A stretch of 64,000 bases of DNA from Candidatus Sulfotelmatobacter sp. (GTDB lineage Bacteria; Acidobacteriota; Terriglobia; Terriglobales; Acidobacteriaceae). The notes beneath the pieces are model-generated. The model was given only the letters and a program-made list of their open reading frames with translations, did not search any database and was not told where the DNA came from. The DNA is taken from assembly GCA_036500765.1 (NCBI GenBank), contig DASYBM010000015.1, positions 1 through 64,000 on the forward strand, written 5' to 3'. The position numbers and the translations under genes are program-made. How positions within the stretch are numbered: the first letter of the stretch is position 1; each line of letters starts with the position of its first letter. Of this stretch, positions 36,085 through 44,392 are shown one piece after another.

Positions 36085-37362
36085 ATGACGACGATCGCGA
36101 CGCCCCCGCACGTGGATAAAGAGAGCAATCCGTGGGAATCGCAGCGGGCGCGCTTTGACCTGGCTGCGCAGAAACTCAATCTGGACGAGGGGCTGTGGCG
36201 GGTGTTGCGCTATCCCAACCGCGAGCTGACGGTGTATATCCCGGTGCAGATGGATGACGGGCATCTCGAAGTGTTCACCGGATTTCGGGTGCAGCATTCG
36301 ATTGCGCGCGGTCCGGCGAAGGGCGGCATTCGCTATGCACCGGACGTTACGCTGGATGAAGTTCGGGCGCTGGCATCGTGGATGACCTGGAAGTGCGCCG
36401 TGGTAAACATCCCATTCGGCGGGGCGAAGGGCGGCGTGATTTGCGATCCGCACAAGATGTCGATGGGCGAGGTCGAGCGCATGACGCGGCGCTATACCTC
36501 GGAGCTGATCGAATTTATCGGGCCGGAAAAAGACGTGCCGGCGCCTGACGTGAACACCAACGAACAGATCATGGCGTGGATGATGGATACCTATTCCATG
36601 CACATGCGGCAGACGGTGACGGCGGTCGTAACCGGAAAGCCAATCAACATAGGCGGCTCGCGCGGGCGGCGCGAGGCCACCGGGCGCGGAGTGATGGTCG
36701 TGTGCGATGAGGCCTGCGCGAAACTCGGCATTGCTCGCGAAACCGCGCGCGTGATCATTCAGGGCTTCGGCAATGTAGGGTCGAATGCAGCGGTCCTAAT
36801 GCATCAAGCCGGATATAAAGTGATTGGCATCGCCGAAGTCGGAGGTGGGCTGCATAACAAGAACGGCATCGATCTGAAGGCTCTGGTGGATTATCGGCAG
36901 AAGAATGGCACCGTACACGGATTCCCCGGCGCGGAAAAAGCGGAATCCGCTGACCTGCTCACGACCGATTGTGAAATTCTGATTCCGGCCGCGACCGAGA
37001 ACGTTATCACCAGCAGGAATGCCGACCGCGTGAAGTGCCGCATTCTGGCAGAGGGCGCGAATGGGCCGACGACTTCGGCGGCCGACGATATTCTTACCGA
37101 CAAAGGCGTGTTCGTGATCCCCGACATTCTGGCGAACGCGGGCGGCGTGACCACTTCGTATTTCGAGTGGGTGCAGGATCGGCAAGGATATTTCTGGAAG
37201 GAGTCGGTGGTGAACGAGCAGCTCAACGAGATTATGAAATCGTCGTTCGAAGACGTGGTGCGCTATGCGGAGACCCATCGCGTGAACAACCGCATCGCGG
37301 CTTATATGCTGGCCATCGATCGGGTGGCTTATACCATTCGGCAGCGCGGAATTTATGCTTAG
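36085..37362 (+). CDS. gdhA: Glutamate dehydrogenase (Glu/Leu/Phe/Val family)
   Basis: The enzyme interconverts glutamate and 2-oxoglutarate plus ammonia. It has 425 residues. [28 protein letters not shown] carries the substrate and catalytic lysines, PFGGAKGGV follows, and the Rossmann motif is [16 protein letters not shown]. The ATG at 36085 has GGAG about nine bases before it; the longer frame from 35974 is not needed. Family members use NAD or NADP; the acidic residue that decides was not resolved. It is co-oriented with the ComEA-like gene. Confidence 0.96.
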   Translation: MTTIATPPHVDKESNPWESQRARFDLAAQKLNLDEGLWRVLRYPNRELTVYIPVQMDDGHLEVFTGFRVQHSIARGPAKGGIRYAPDVTLDEVRALASWMTWKCAVVNIPFGGAKGGVICDPHKMSMGEVERMTRRYTSELIEFIGPEKDVPAPDVNTNEQIMAWMMDTYSMHMRQTVTAVVTGKPINIGGSRGRREATGRGVMVVCDEACAKLGIARETARVIIQGFGNVGSNAAVLMHQAGYKVIGIAEVGGGLHNKNGIDLKALVDYRQKNGTVHGFPGAEKAESADLLTTDCEILIPAATENVITSRNADRVKCRILAEGANGPTTSAADDILTDKGVFVIPDILANAGGVTTSYFEWVQDRQGYFWKESVVNEQLNEIMKSSFEDVVRYAETHRVNNRIAAYMLAIDRVAYTIRQRGIYA

Positions 37363-37456
37363 GAGGGGGTTCATCGGGACGGCAGAAAAGCCTTACCGCA
37401 AAGGTCGCGGAGGAAAGGCCGCAAAGGTCGCTAAGCAGAGCTTTTAAGGAGTGCTA

Positions 37457-37807
37457 ATGAAAACGATCGAACGTAAATTGATGGCGCAGATTGCGGTGCT
37501 GGTATTTGCGCTTTCGCTCGTCGGCGGCGTACCCGCCTTGCATGCCGCGACAAGCTCGGGCACTGCCGCCACGGCGGCAACTGCGGACGATAAGCTCGAC
37601 ATCAACACAGCGACCAAGGATCAACTCAAGGCCCTGCCGGGAATTGGCGACGCCTATTCGCAGAAGATCATCGACGGGCGGCCCTACCGCGCCAAGAACG
37701 AATTGGTGCAGAAGAAGATTATTCCGCAGGCGACCTACGACAAGATCAAGGACACGATCATCGCCAAGCAGCCGAAGAAAGATGTGATGGCGCCCGCGGC
37801 GAAATAA
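37457..37807 (+). CDS. ComEA-like helix-hairpin-helix protein
   Basis: A 116-residue exported protein with a signal peptide ([24 protein letters not shown]) and one pair of HhH motifs ([30 protein letters not shown]). HhH domains of this kind bind DNA non-specifically; ComEA captures DNA during competence. AAGGAG five bases before the ATG at 37457 fixes the start. The C-terminal tail is short and basic. No other competence genes lie here, so transformation is not implied. The upstream 80 bp hold GCAAAGGTCGC-type repeats. Confidence 0.85.
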   Translation: MKTIERKLMAQIAVLVFALSLVGGVPALHAATSSGTAATAATADDKLDINTATKDQLKALPGIGDAYSQKIIDGRPYRAKNELVQKKIIPQATYDKIKDTIIAKQPKKDVMAPAAK

Positions 37808-37883
37808 ACATCGGTAGAGGGATCGACGACAAAATACAAATCTATTTTCTTGAATCCTCCGGTTGAGCACTCTTCCCAATTCG

Positions 37884-39332
37884 ATGTTGAGACTCGTTCC
37901 AGTACTGTTTGCGCTTAGCGTCAGTCTATGGGCGGGAACGCGGCAGCCGGGTTATCCCGTGCCGCACGTGGGTGGGCCGACCGTACCGCAGTCGGTCGCA
38001 CCCGGAGGACCGGATTTTACTCTCACCGTCTACGGAGCTAATTTTATTCCAGTTTCTACCGTGAACTGGAACCGTCAACCGCGAGCCACTACCTATATTT
38101 CCGCTCACGAGCTTCACGCAACTATACTTGCCTCCGATATCGCCGAGCCCACCGCGGGCATGATCACGGTCACCACAACGAGTCCGAAGGGTCCGATCAC
38201 CAGCTCTACCTACTTTCAGGTTGAAGTGCATGACGCCAGGGCAACCATGGGCGCGACCACCGAGGTCACTTATTCAAACCTTGGCGCCTTTTACAATTTC
38301 GCGGCAGACTTTACCAATAACAATGCCGTTGGCCCCGTAGGAATCATGGGCGGCACTGGTACTTCCGACATCCTGGGAACGCTGATCAACAATGGAAAAG
38401 GCGCATTTCATCTGGGGGCGCCTATTACCAAGGCGGGATATCCGTATGCCGCGGTATATTCAAACGCCCTTGGTGATTTCAACGGTGATGGCAACCTTGA
38501 TTTTCTCTATCTTATCGGACGGAATTACCAGAATACGCCGACCCAGTTGGCTGTCAGCTTTGGCAATGGCGACGGCACATTCGCACAAGGGCCAGCCTTC
38601 GGCTCTTTTGGCCCTATCGGGCCCGGCGTCCCAGATATCGTGGTGGGGGACTTCAATCAGGATGGTGTTCTGGACGTAGCCGCACTCGAAGGTGGAAACC
38701 GAAATACTGAAATGTTCCTGGGAATCGGCGATGGGACATTTGTCACAGGCAAGCCGTTGTATTCTGGCAGATGCGGGAACTTTATCGTAGGTGACTTCAA
38801 CGGCGACGGCAAACTCGATCTTTTATGCTATGCCTTTGAGCAAGGCGCCCTCAATTTCGACTTCCAAATTATCTTCGGCAACGGCGACGGAACCTTTCAG
38901 ACGCCACGGAGCATAGCACTCATCCCGTACCAAACTGCCTTTTCATCAACTTTCTTCGTCAACGATTTCAACAATGACGGCAATCTGGATATCGCGTTTA
39001 GCGCTCCGAACGAGCAACTCGGCATTCTACTGAACAACGGAGATGGCACCTTCCAATCGCCGGTTTATTATACGGTGGGCAACCAGAACGCTTTTGGGTT
39101 TGCGCTGGGTGACTTCAACAGCGACGGCAAGACGGACATCATCATAATTGAGAGCTTTCCACCAGCATTAGAGGTGATGTTAGGCAACGGCGACGGAACG
39201 TTCCAGAATCCGCAAGTGCTCCCCACGCCGCCCTTGACCAGCCTGGCATTCACGGTGGCAGATTTTAACAACGATGGATTACTCGACTTCGCCTTTCCGA
39301 ATGGCGGCTTCTACCCCTGTTTTCAGCAGTAA
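37884..39332 (+). CDS. Secreted FG-GAP/VCBS-repeat protein with IPT-like domain
   Basis: About 482 residues. A signal peptide (MLRLVPVLFALSVSLWAG) is followed by an IPT/TIG-like fold (GPDFTLTVYGANFIPVSTVNWN). Then come at least six FG-GAP/VCBS-type calcium motifs: DFNGDGNLDF, DFNQDGVLDV, DFNGDGKLDL, DFNNDGNLDI, DFNSDGKTDI and DFNNDGLLDF, each paired with GNGDGTF. This gives an integrin-like beta-propeller. The TTG at 37863 is an alternative start. It is probably outside the cytoplasm, binding carbohydrate or surfaces; the ligand is unknown. Confidence 0.88.
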   Translation: MLRLVPVLFALSVSLWAGTRQPGYPVPHVGGPTVPQSVAPGGPDFTLTVYGANFIPVSTVNWNRQPRATTYISAHELHATILASDIAEPTAGMITVTTTSPKGPITSSTYFQVEVHDARATMGATTEVTYSNLGAFYNFAADFTNNNAVGPVGIMGGTGTSDILGTLINNGKGAFHLGAPITKAGYPYAAVYSNALGDFNGDGNLDFLYLIGRNYQNTPTQLAVSFGNGDGTFAQGPAFGSFGPIGPGVPDIVVGDFNQDGVLDVAALEGGNRNTEMFLGIGDGTFVTGKPLYSGRCGNFIVGDFNGDGKLDLLCYAFEQGALNFDFQIIFGNGDGTFQTPRSIALIPYQTAFSSTFFVNDFNNDGNLDIAFSAPNEQLGILLNNGDGTFQSPVYYTVGNQNAFGFALGDFNSDGKTDIIIIESFPPALEVMLGNGDGTFQNPQVLPTPPLTSLAFTVADFNNDGLLDFAFPNGGFYPCFQQ

Positions 39333-39410
39333 GGGTTCCATTGCGTTCTCTGTTTCCGTGGCGCATAATCGAAACAGGATTCCGGGTGGGCGCCGGAGCC
39401 GACCCGCGTT

Positions 39411-40088
39411 GTGAACCTGCCGAACTCCATCACGCTGATTCGTATCTTCAGCATTCCTCTGCTGATGTGGATTCTGTCCAGCGGACGATTCAGCAGCGTG
39501 CATGGCGAGAAGGAATTGCTGGCCTCGGCGCTGTTCCTCGCCGCCTCCATGACCGATGGAATCGATGGTTACCTGGCGCGCAAACGCGGGCAGGTCACCA
39601 CCATGGGCATCCTGCTCGATCCGCTGGCCGACAAACTGCTCATTGCTGCGGCATTCGTTACGCTGGTGCAGTTGAATCCCAGCCTGGTTCCGGCATGGAT
39701 TGCCGTGATTGTGATAGGGCGCGAGTTCCTGGTAAGTGGCCTGCGTTCGATCGCCGCCTCTGAAGGGTTTACGATTGAAGCCAGCGATTTGGGCAAGTTT
39801 AAAATGGTGGTACAGATTGTCGCCGTGGTGGCGGTGATCCTCGATCACCATTGGCAAGAGTTGCCGGTTTATGGCCACTACATTTTTCCCATTCATTGGA
39901 TCGCGTACCTCGCGATCTGGTTCATGGTGTGTGTGTCGCTGGTATCGGCGATCGATTACTTTGTCGCGTTCTGGTCGAAGATCGATCGGCGGGTGGTGAA
40001 GCGGCGACGCCGAGCCTTCATCCTCAGCCGACGCAGAAAGCCAGTGCCGCCCGCTCGGGCAGATGGCGATGTCGCGGCCTCGACCTAG
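39411..40088 (+). CDS. pgsA: CDP-diacylglycerol-glycerol-3-phosphate 3-phosphatidyltransferase
   Basis: PgsA makes phosphatidylglycerophosphate, the first step to phosphatidylglycerol and cardiolipin. The 225-residue protein has the CDP-alcohol phosphotransferase motif in DGIDGYLARKRG...MGILLDPLADKLL, with all its aspartates, and about five membrane segments. The start is GTG (MNLPNSITLIRI). The C-terminus is a basic tail (VVKRRRRAFILSRRRKP), longer than typical. It lies between the FG-GAP gene and AMMECR1 on the same strand. Confidence 0.95.
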   Translation: MNLPNSITLIRIFSIPLLMWILSSGRFSSVHGEKELLASALFLAASMTDGIDGYLARKRGQVTTMGILLDPLADKLLIAAAFVTLVQLNPSLVPAWIAVIVIGREFLVSGLRSIAASEGFTIEASDLGKFKMVVQIVAVVAVILDHHWQELPVYGHYIFPIHWIAYLAIWFMVCVSLVSAIDYFVAFWSKIDRRVVKRRRRAFILSRRRKPVPPARADGDVAAST

Positions 40089-40163
40089 TCCGGTGTACTT
40101 TACTCCGGTAAATTCTGGTGGACCCGGCCGCGGAAGTCTCCCCGAACGAATACGTACCCACCG

Positions 40164-40715
40164 ATGGAATCCTCGCAGATTGAATACTCGAATGAAGAGC
40201 GCGAGTTGCTGCTTCGTGTGGCGCACGAGTCAATTCTTTCCGCGCTGGAAGGGCGCCAGATTTCGCTCGACGCGCCGAGCGATCATCTGGCCGGACCGCG
40301 CGGGGTTTTCACAACGCTCTATCGGAATGGCGAGTTGCGGGGATGTGTTGGCTACGTGCAGCCGGTCAGCGCGGTGTACCGGGCTGTCGCCGATACGGCG
40401 CGGGCCGCAGCGTTCGAAGATTCGCGCTTTTCTCCCGTAACGCTGCCGGAAGCCGACAATCTGCAAGTTGAGTTGAGTATCCTGTCTCCGCCGCGCCCCA
40501 TCGCTGCCGAAGCGATTGAGATTGGACGTCACGGACTGCTTATCACCATGGCGGGGCGTCGCGGCCTGCTGCTCCCGCAAGTGCCGGTCGAGCATGAGTG
40601 GAACGCCACGACCTTCCTCGAACAAACCTGCCGCAAAGCGGGGCTGCCGCTCGATGCGTGGCGGAAGGGCGCGAAAATCGAAGCATTTACGGCCGAGGTA
40701 TTCGGGGAGAAGTAG
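40164..40715 (+). CDS. AMMECR1-domain protein
   Basis: The 183-residue protein is a compact AMMECR1 domain: the conserved LRGCVG motif (GELRGCVGYV), AAFEDSRFSPVT and VELSILSPPRPI are all present. In bacteria this family (AmmeMemoRadiSam protein A) often sits with a Memo-like and a radical-SAM gene. Neither is nearby here, so it stands alone. Molecular function not established. ATG start MESSQIEYSNEER. Cytoplasmic. Confidence 0.94.
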   Translation: MESSQIEYSNEERELLLRVAHESILSALEGRQISLDAPSDHLAGPRGVFTTLYRNGELRGCVGYVQPVSAVYRAVADTARAAAFEDSRFSPVTLPEADNLQVELSILSPPRPIAAEAIEIGRHGLLITMAGRRGLLLPQVPVEHEWNATTFLEQTCRKAGLPLDAWRKGAKIEAFTAEVFGEK

Positions 40716-40755
40716 TCAGAAGACAACGATCGCCATCGGCTAGGGGACCGCTAGC

Positions 40756-41166
40756 TTATGGCGAGAATAGACGCAAAGGAATCACGCGGGTGTATCGGAT
40801 AAAATCGCGGTCGGTGGTGAAAATCTCCCAACCGTGGCGCAAAGAAACTGCACACGTAAGCATATCGACCGGAGAACCCGCAATCCCGGACTGCCGACAT
40901 TCGTTAGAGATCCGCGCCGCCTCTTCGTAGTCGAATGTGTCCAGATCGACATTCGGGAATTCACCCAAGTGGTCGCGAATCCGCCGAAATGTGGACTCCT
41001 CGCGAATCCCAGAGAGGACTTCCTGCCTCGTCGAGCCCAAGAGTTGTACCTGATTCTGTCTCACTAGCTGGTAAAGAGAGTGGGTAAGACGACGCTCAGG
41101 AGACGACAAGTCGACAGCCCGGCGGCGCAGAGATAGCGACCAGAGCGGTGTGTCGACCAAAACCAT
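40756..41166 (-). CDS. vapC: PIN-domain toxin VapC
   Basis: A 136-residue PIN ribonuclease. The first aspartate is in MVLVDTPLWSLSL, then glutamate in RQEVLSGIREE, and aspartates in SPVDMLTCA and FTTDRDF complete the acidic site. The ATG at 41166 overlaps the vapB stop (TGATG); GTG at 41169 is possible. Such toxins cleave tRNA or rRNA; the target is unknown. It is the second of three PIN-type modules in the window and is distinct in sequence from the other two. Confidence 0.92.
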   Translation of the reverse strand: MVLVDTPLWSLSLRRRAVDLSSPERRLTHSLYQLVRQNQVQLLGSTRQEVLSGIREESTFRRIRDHLGEFPNVDLDTFDYEEAARISNECRQSGIAGSPVDMLTCAVSLRHGWEIFTTDRDFIRYTRVIPLRLFSP

Positions 41167-41372
41167 CACATACGCTTTCGGCGACGCTCTGCCTTGTAAT
41201 CATAGGTCGGATCAAAATCGACAGTTCCGAAGTCGGAAAGGATTTTCAGCTGCTTGCGATGCCTGATGTACTCTTGAAGAGCCGTCGTCACAGCTTCTTT
41301 CTTGGTTTTATGGTTACCAGTCTTCCGCGCTTCTTCGATCAGCCGGTCGTCAATTGCTAAGTTGGTTGCCAT
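41166..41372 (-). CDS. vapB: VapB-type antitoxin
   Basis: A 68-residue protein. MATNLAIDDRLIEEARKTGNHKTKKEAVTTALQEYIRHRKQ matches the ribbon-helix-helix type VapB, where the first strand binds DNA. The C-terminal part (FGTVDFDPTYDYKAERRRKRM) neutralises the toxin in related proteins. The ATG at 41372 is chosen by homology and by the palindromic operator that directly precedes it; a longer frame from 41408 would run through that operator. Confidence 0.9.
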   Translation of the reverse strand: MATNLAIDDRLIEEARKTGNHKTKKEAVTTALQEYIRHRKQLKILSDFGTVDFDPTYDYKAERRRKRM

Positions 41373-41401
41373 GTGTAGATCATTACACACCGATATGTGT
41401 A
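41372..41401. promoter_or_regulatory. Candidate operator of the vapBC module
   Basis: TGTGTA (41372-41377) and TACACA (41384-41389) are perfect inverted arms with a 6-bp spacer, and a third half-site TGTGTA follows at 41396-41401. The site touches the vapB start codon, as expected for autorepression. Confidence 0.6.
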
Positions 41402-41421
41402 AGAACAAGAAATCTCTCCCG

Positions 41422-41456
41422 AAAAAACAAAACCGGGAACGGTTCCCCGTTCCCGG
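41422..41456 (-). terminator. Intrinsic terminator of the 41481-42431 gene
   Basis: A perfect 10-bp stem (CCGGGAACGG with CCGTTCCCGG) with a 4-nt loop is followed on the minus strand by TTTTGTTTTTT. It separates this gene from vapBC. Confidence 0.93.
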
Positions 41457-41480
41457 CTCGACGCTTGCAACTCCAAAGAC

Positions 41481-42431
41481 CTACTGCACGCTATCCGCTT
41501 CCACGCCGTCACCGGCGTGCACATCTTCCAGGGCGAATACGATCATGCCGGTGGCGGTGGTGTTGGTAACGCCGATGATCACGATCTCTCCGACCGCGCG
41601 GCGCGGCAGGTCGCGTACGTGAATGATCGGGCCGTTGCCCTTGGTGAACATGGTGGGATCGATCGACGGCGTCTTTTTTTGCGTGTCTTCGGCGATTGCG
41701 GCCTTGAACGACAACGAATCCACCGGATCATTCAGATCGGCCTCATAGGAGCGTACGGCGCGGAAGTAATCGCCGATCTTTACGCCCTGATTCGCGCCGA
41801 GGTTCAAATAGACTTTCTGCCCGGTGCCGAGTTGGGAGTCGAAATCTTTTCCCATCACAATGCGACCGGAGAGCCTATTGCTCGCCGGGAGAAAACGATC
41901 AAAACGGATAGGAGCGTGGAAGGTGATAGTCTGCTTTTCGGCGAACGGAATGGCGGTGTCGCCAGGATTGATGCCGTCACAGGAATATTCAATCTGCCCA
42001 ATCGCAGTGTGGCTGCGGGTATCGACGATCTTTATCCGTCCCACTTCTTCGTAGGGCTGACCCGTTTCCTTCAGCAGTTTGCGCTGGCCGGGGAACATCT
42101 CGTATTCGTTGACGTCGCGCAGGGCGCGCACAATTTCGTACTCCGCGCCCGCGCTATAGCCGTTTCCCTGAAGATAGATCATGTCGCCGCGCACGAACTT
42201 CGTTGTGGTCGGGGTTTGCAGGCCACCGGCAACGAAGTTGGCATCAGGCAGGGTCTGTTTGCTGATGAATCCCGCACAATAAAGGTCGGCGTAGGTGGGA
42301 GCTTGCACCCGCAGGGTAGGAAATGTGGCCGTGGTGGGCGCAGTCCCTGACGGATCAGTCGTGGCTTCGTTACCGCTTTGCGCCCAAGCCGCCGTCGCAA
42401 GCAACAGCAAGAACAGTCCTGTTTTCTTCAT
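41481..42431 (-). CDS. Secreted protein of unknown function
   Basis: A 316-residue exported protein: MKKTGLFLLLLATAAWAQ is a clear signal peptide. The ATG at 42431 has GGAGG four bases upstream; the longer frame to 42551 is not coding. Two copies of a beta-rich pattern appear (TKFVRGDMIYLQGNGYSAGAEYEIVRAL and SQLGTGQKVYLNLGANQGVKIGDYF). The ending (AVGEIVIIGVTNTTATGMIVF) resembles the C-terminal barrel of FlgT-like proteins, a weak similarity. No lipobox. Periplasmic or surface location is likely; the function is unknown. Confidence 0.8.
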   Translation of the reverse strand: MKKTGLFLLLLATAAWAQSGNEATTDPSGTAPTTATFPTLRVQAPTYADLYCAGFISKQTLPDANFVAGGLQTPTTTKFVRGDMIYLQGNGYSAGAEYEIVRALRDVNEYEMFPGQRKLLKETGQPYEEVGRIKIVDTRSHTAIGQIEYSCDGINPGDTAIPFAEKQTITFHAPIRFDRFLPASNRLSGRIVMGKDFDSQLGTGQKVYLNLGANQGVKIGDYFRAVRSYEADLNDPVDSLSFKAAIAEDTQKKTPSIDPTMFTKGNGPIIHVRDLPRRAVGEIVIIGVTNTTATGMIVFALEDVHAGDGVEADSVQ

Positions 42432-42712
42432 GTTACCTCCGGAAGAGGAATCTATCTTCCCCGCCCTAGTCAAATGCCTGAAAAGAAAAGGCTTCAGCCG
42501 GAAGGTAACAAGCAGGTCCGGGTGGGTCAAGGTTACGAGGGTGTTGGGCACCGTTGGGAGCGCAAGGATTTATTGAAGTTTTTCGCCAGGACATTAATCC
42601 GTTGTTGCATAAGTAATTAAGGCCCTGTAATAATTCGCCGTTCATTAATTGGCCGTTCATTCGGTGCGCGCCGAGCCAAATTCTGGAAATCGGGTCCGCT
42701 GATTTTGGAACG

Positions 42713-44275
42713 ATGAATTCCGCCCCTACATACACGCCCCGCCTTCTGCCTCTGCGCCTGCCACGGGTGTGCGTGGCGGTCACTGGCTCGGACCCGAACG
42801 ACATGGCCGAGAAGGCGGAGGCTCTAGTCCGGGCTGATAACTCCTTTATCGAGTTCAGGTTGGATTACCTTCCCAAGCCCGGCTTGGCCATGCCCCGGAT
42901 CAAGCGCTTCATGGAGTCCCATGCCGGTATCGTAGTAATCGCCACCTGCCGCCGGGTGGCCAGCGGGGGCAAGTTTCGGGGTTCGATCCTCTCTCAACTG
43001 GACGTTCTGGCCAAGGCTGCGGCCGCGGGCTGCCAGTTGGTTGACGTGGAATTGCAGACGGCGAGCAAGTGCAAGCCGGAACAGTTGAAAAAGCTCCGCA
43101 CCCGGGCCGCGCTGATTCTTTCCTACCACGACTTCCGCGCTACCAAGAAGCTCGACGAAACTTTGGAGAAGATGCTGGCTTATCCCGCCGATTTCTACAA
43201 GATCGTCAGCACTGCCACGACGCTCGCCGACAACGTGACCATGATTAAGTTTCTGGCGCGCGAAGGCGACCGGCACTCTCTGGTCGGCATGTGCATGGGG
43301 GAGCAGGGGATTATCAGCCGCGTGCTGGGCGTTCGCGCCGGAAGCGTGTTTACTTTCGCTTCCGCAAGTGTGGGCGAAGAGACTGCACCGGGCCAGGTGA
43401 CGGCGCAGGAATTGCGCAATGTCTATCGTATCGAGCGCGTCGATGTGGCGACACGGGTCTATGGCGTCGTCGGCGATCCGATCGCGCACTCGCTGTCGCC
43501 GGCGATCATGAATGCCGCCTTCCGCCGCGAGAACGTCAATGCCGTCTATCTGGCGCTCCACGCCAAGACGCTGAAAGACTTTCTGACCTGCGTGCGCGAG
43601 ATTCCGATCCACGGCATCAGCGTGACCATGCCGTACAAGGAAGCGATCCTGCCGTATCTCGACAACACCGATTCGCACACAACAAAGATCGGCGCCTGCA
43701 ACACCGTGGTTCGCGCCCAGGACGGCAAACTTTACGGCTTCAATACCGACGCTTCCGGCATTGTCCGCCCGCTGGAGCGGCGGCTCAATACTCTGGAGGG
43801 GGCGCGAATCCTCGTGATCGGCGCCGGCGGCGCGGCCCGGGCGGCCGTCTTCGGACTGAAGGAACGAGGATCGGAAGTTTATATCCTGAACCGCAGCGCT
43901 GCACCTGCCAAGAAACTTGCTCACCGGGCCCATGCCCGGATGATCAAGCGCGCGGATTTGAAGAAGCTGGCCTTCGACGTAATCATCAATGCGACCCCTA
44001 TCGGCATGGGCAATACGCGCGAAACGCCGCTCCAGGATAAAGAGATCAATGCCCGCTATGTCTTTGATATGATTTATGATCCGGGCGAAACCAGGTTCCT
44101 GAAATTGGCCAAAGAACGGGGCGCGCAGATCATCCCCGGCATCGAGATGTTTGCCCATCAAGCCGCGCGGCAATTCGAAATCTGGACCGGGAAACCAGCG
44201 CCCTGGGACGAAATGCTGCGGGTGGTGCTGCTGGCCGTGCAGGAGCGGGCGCAGCGGTCGGCGGCGGGAAAGTAA
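42713..44275 (+). CDS. aroDE: Bifunctional 3-dehydroquinate dehydratase / shikimate dehydrogenase
   Basis: A 520-residue fusion of two consecutive shikimate-pathway enzymes. The N-terminal type I dehydroquinase has EFRLDYLPKPG, the catalytic H139 in LSYHDF and the Schiff-base lysine K163 in FYKIVSTA. The C-terminal shikimate dehydrogenase starts near 249 (VYGVVGDPIAHSLSPA) with K309 (MPYKE), D346 (NTDASG) and the NADP-binding GAGGAAR at about 370-376. Both active sites are complete. The upstream spacer has two GCCGTTCATT direct repeats. The product feeds chorismate, used by the trp genes at 30-32 kb. Confidence 0.97.
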   Translation: MNSAPTYTPRLLPLRLPRVCVAVTGSDPNDMAEKAEALVRADNSFIEFRLDYLPKPGLAMPRIKRFMESHAGIVVIATCRRVASGGKFRGSILSQLDVLAKAAAAGCQLVDVELQTASKCKPEQLKKLRTRAALILSYHDFRATKKLDETLEKMLAYPADFYKIVSTATTLADNVTMIKFLAREGDRHSLVGMCMGEQGIISRVLGVRAGSVFTFASASVGEETAPGQVTAQELRNVYRIERVDVATRVYGVVGDPIAHSLSPAIMNAAFRRENVNAVYLALHAKTLKDFLTCVREIPIHGISVTMPYKEAILPYLDNTDSHTTKIGACNTVVRAQDGKLYGFNTDASGIVRPLERRLNTLEGARILVIGAGGAARAAVFGLKERGSEVYILNRSAAPAKKLAHRAHARMIKRADLKKLAFDVIINATPIGMGNTRETPLQDKEINARYVFDMIYDPGETRFLKLAKERGAQIIPGIEMFAHQAARQFEIWTGKPAPWDEMLRVVLLAVQERAQRSAAGK

Positions 44276-44392
44276 CGCCGGGGGTTTGGCGCAGCCGAAC
44301 GCTTTCCTGAGAGCCGCCACGAAACAGGATGCCCCACCCGTGGCACTTTCACGGGTGGGCCGCGATGCTGATGGTGTCAAGAGATCTTCCTG

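Noticed and set aside
42824..44380. 518-codon minus-strand ORF under aroDE
   Set aside because: Antisense to a gene with complete active-site motifs; composition is typical of a shadow frame.
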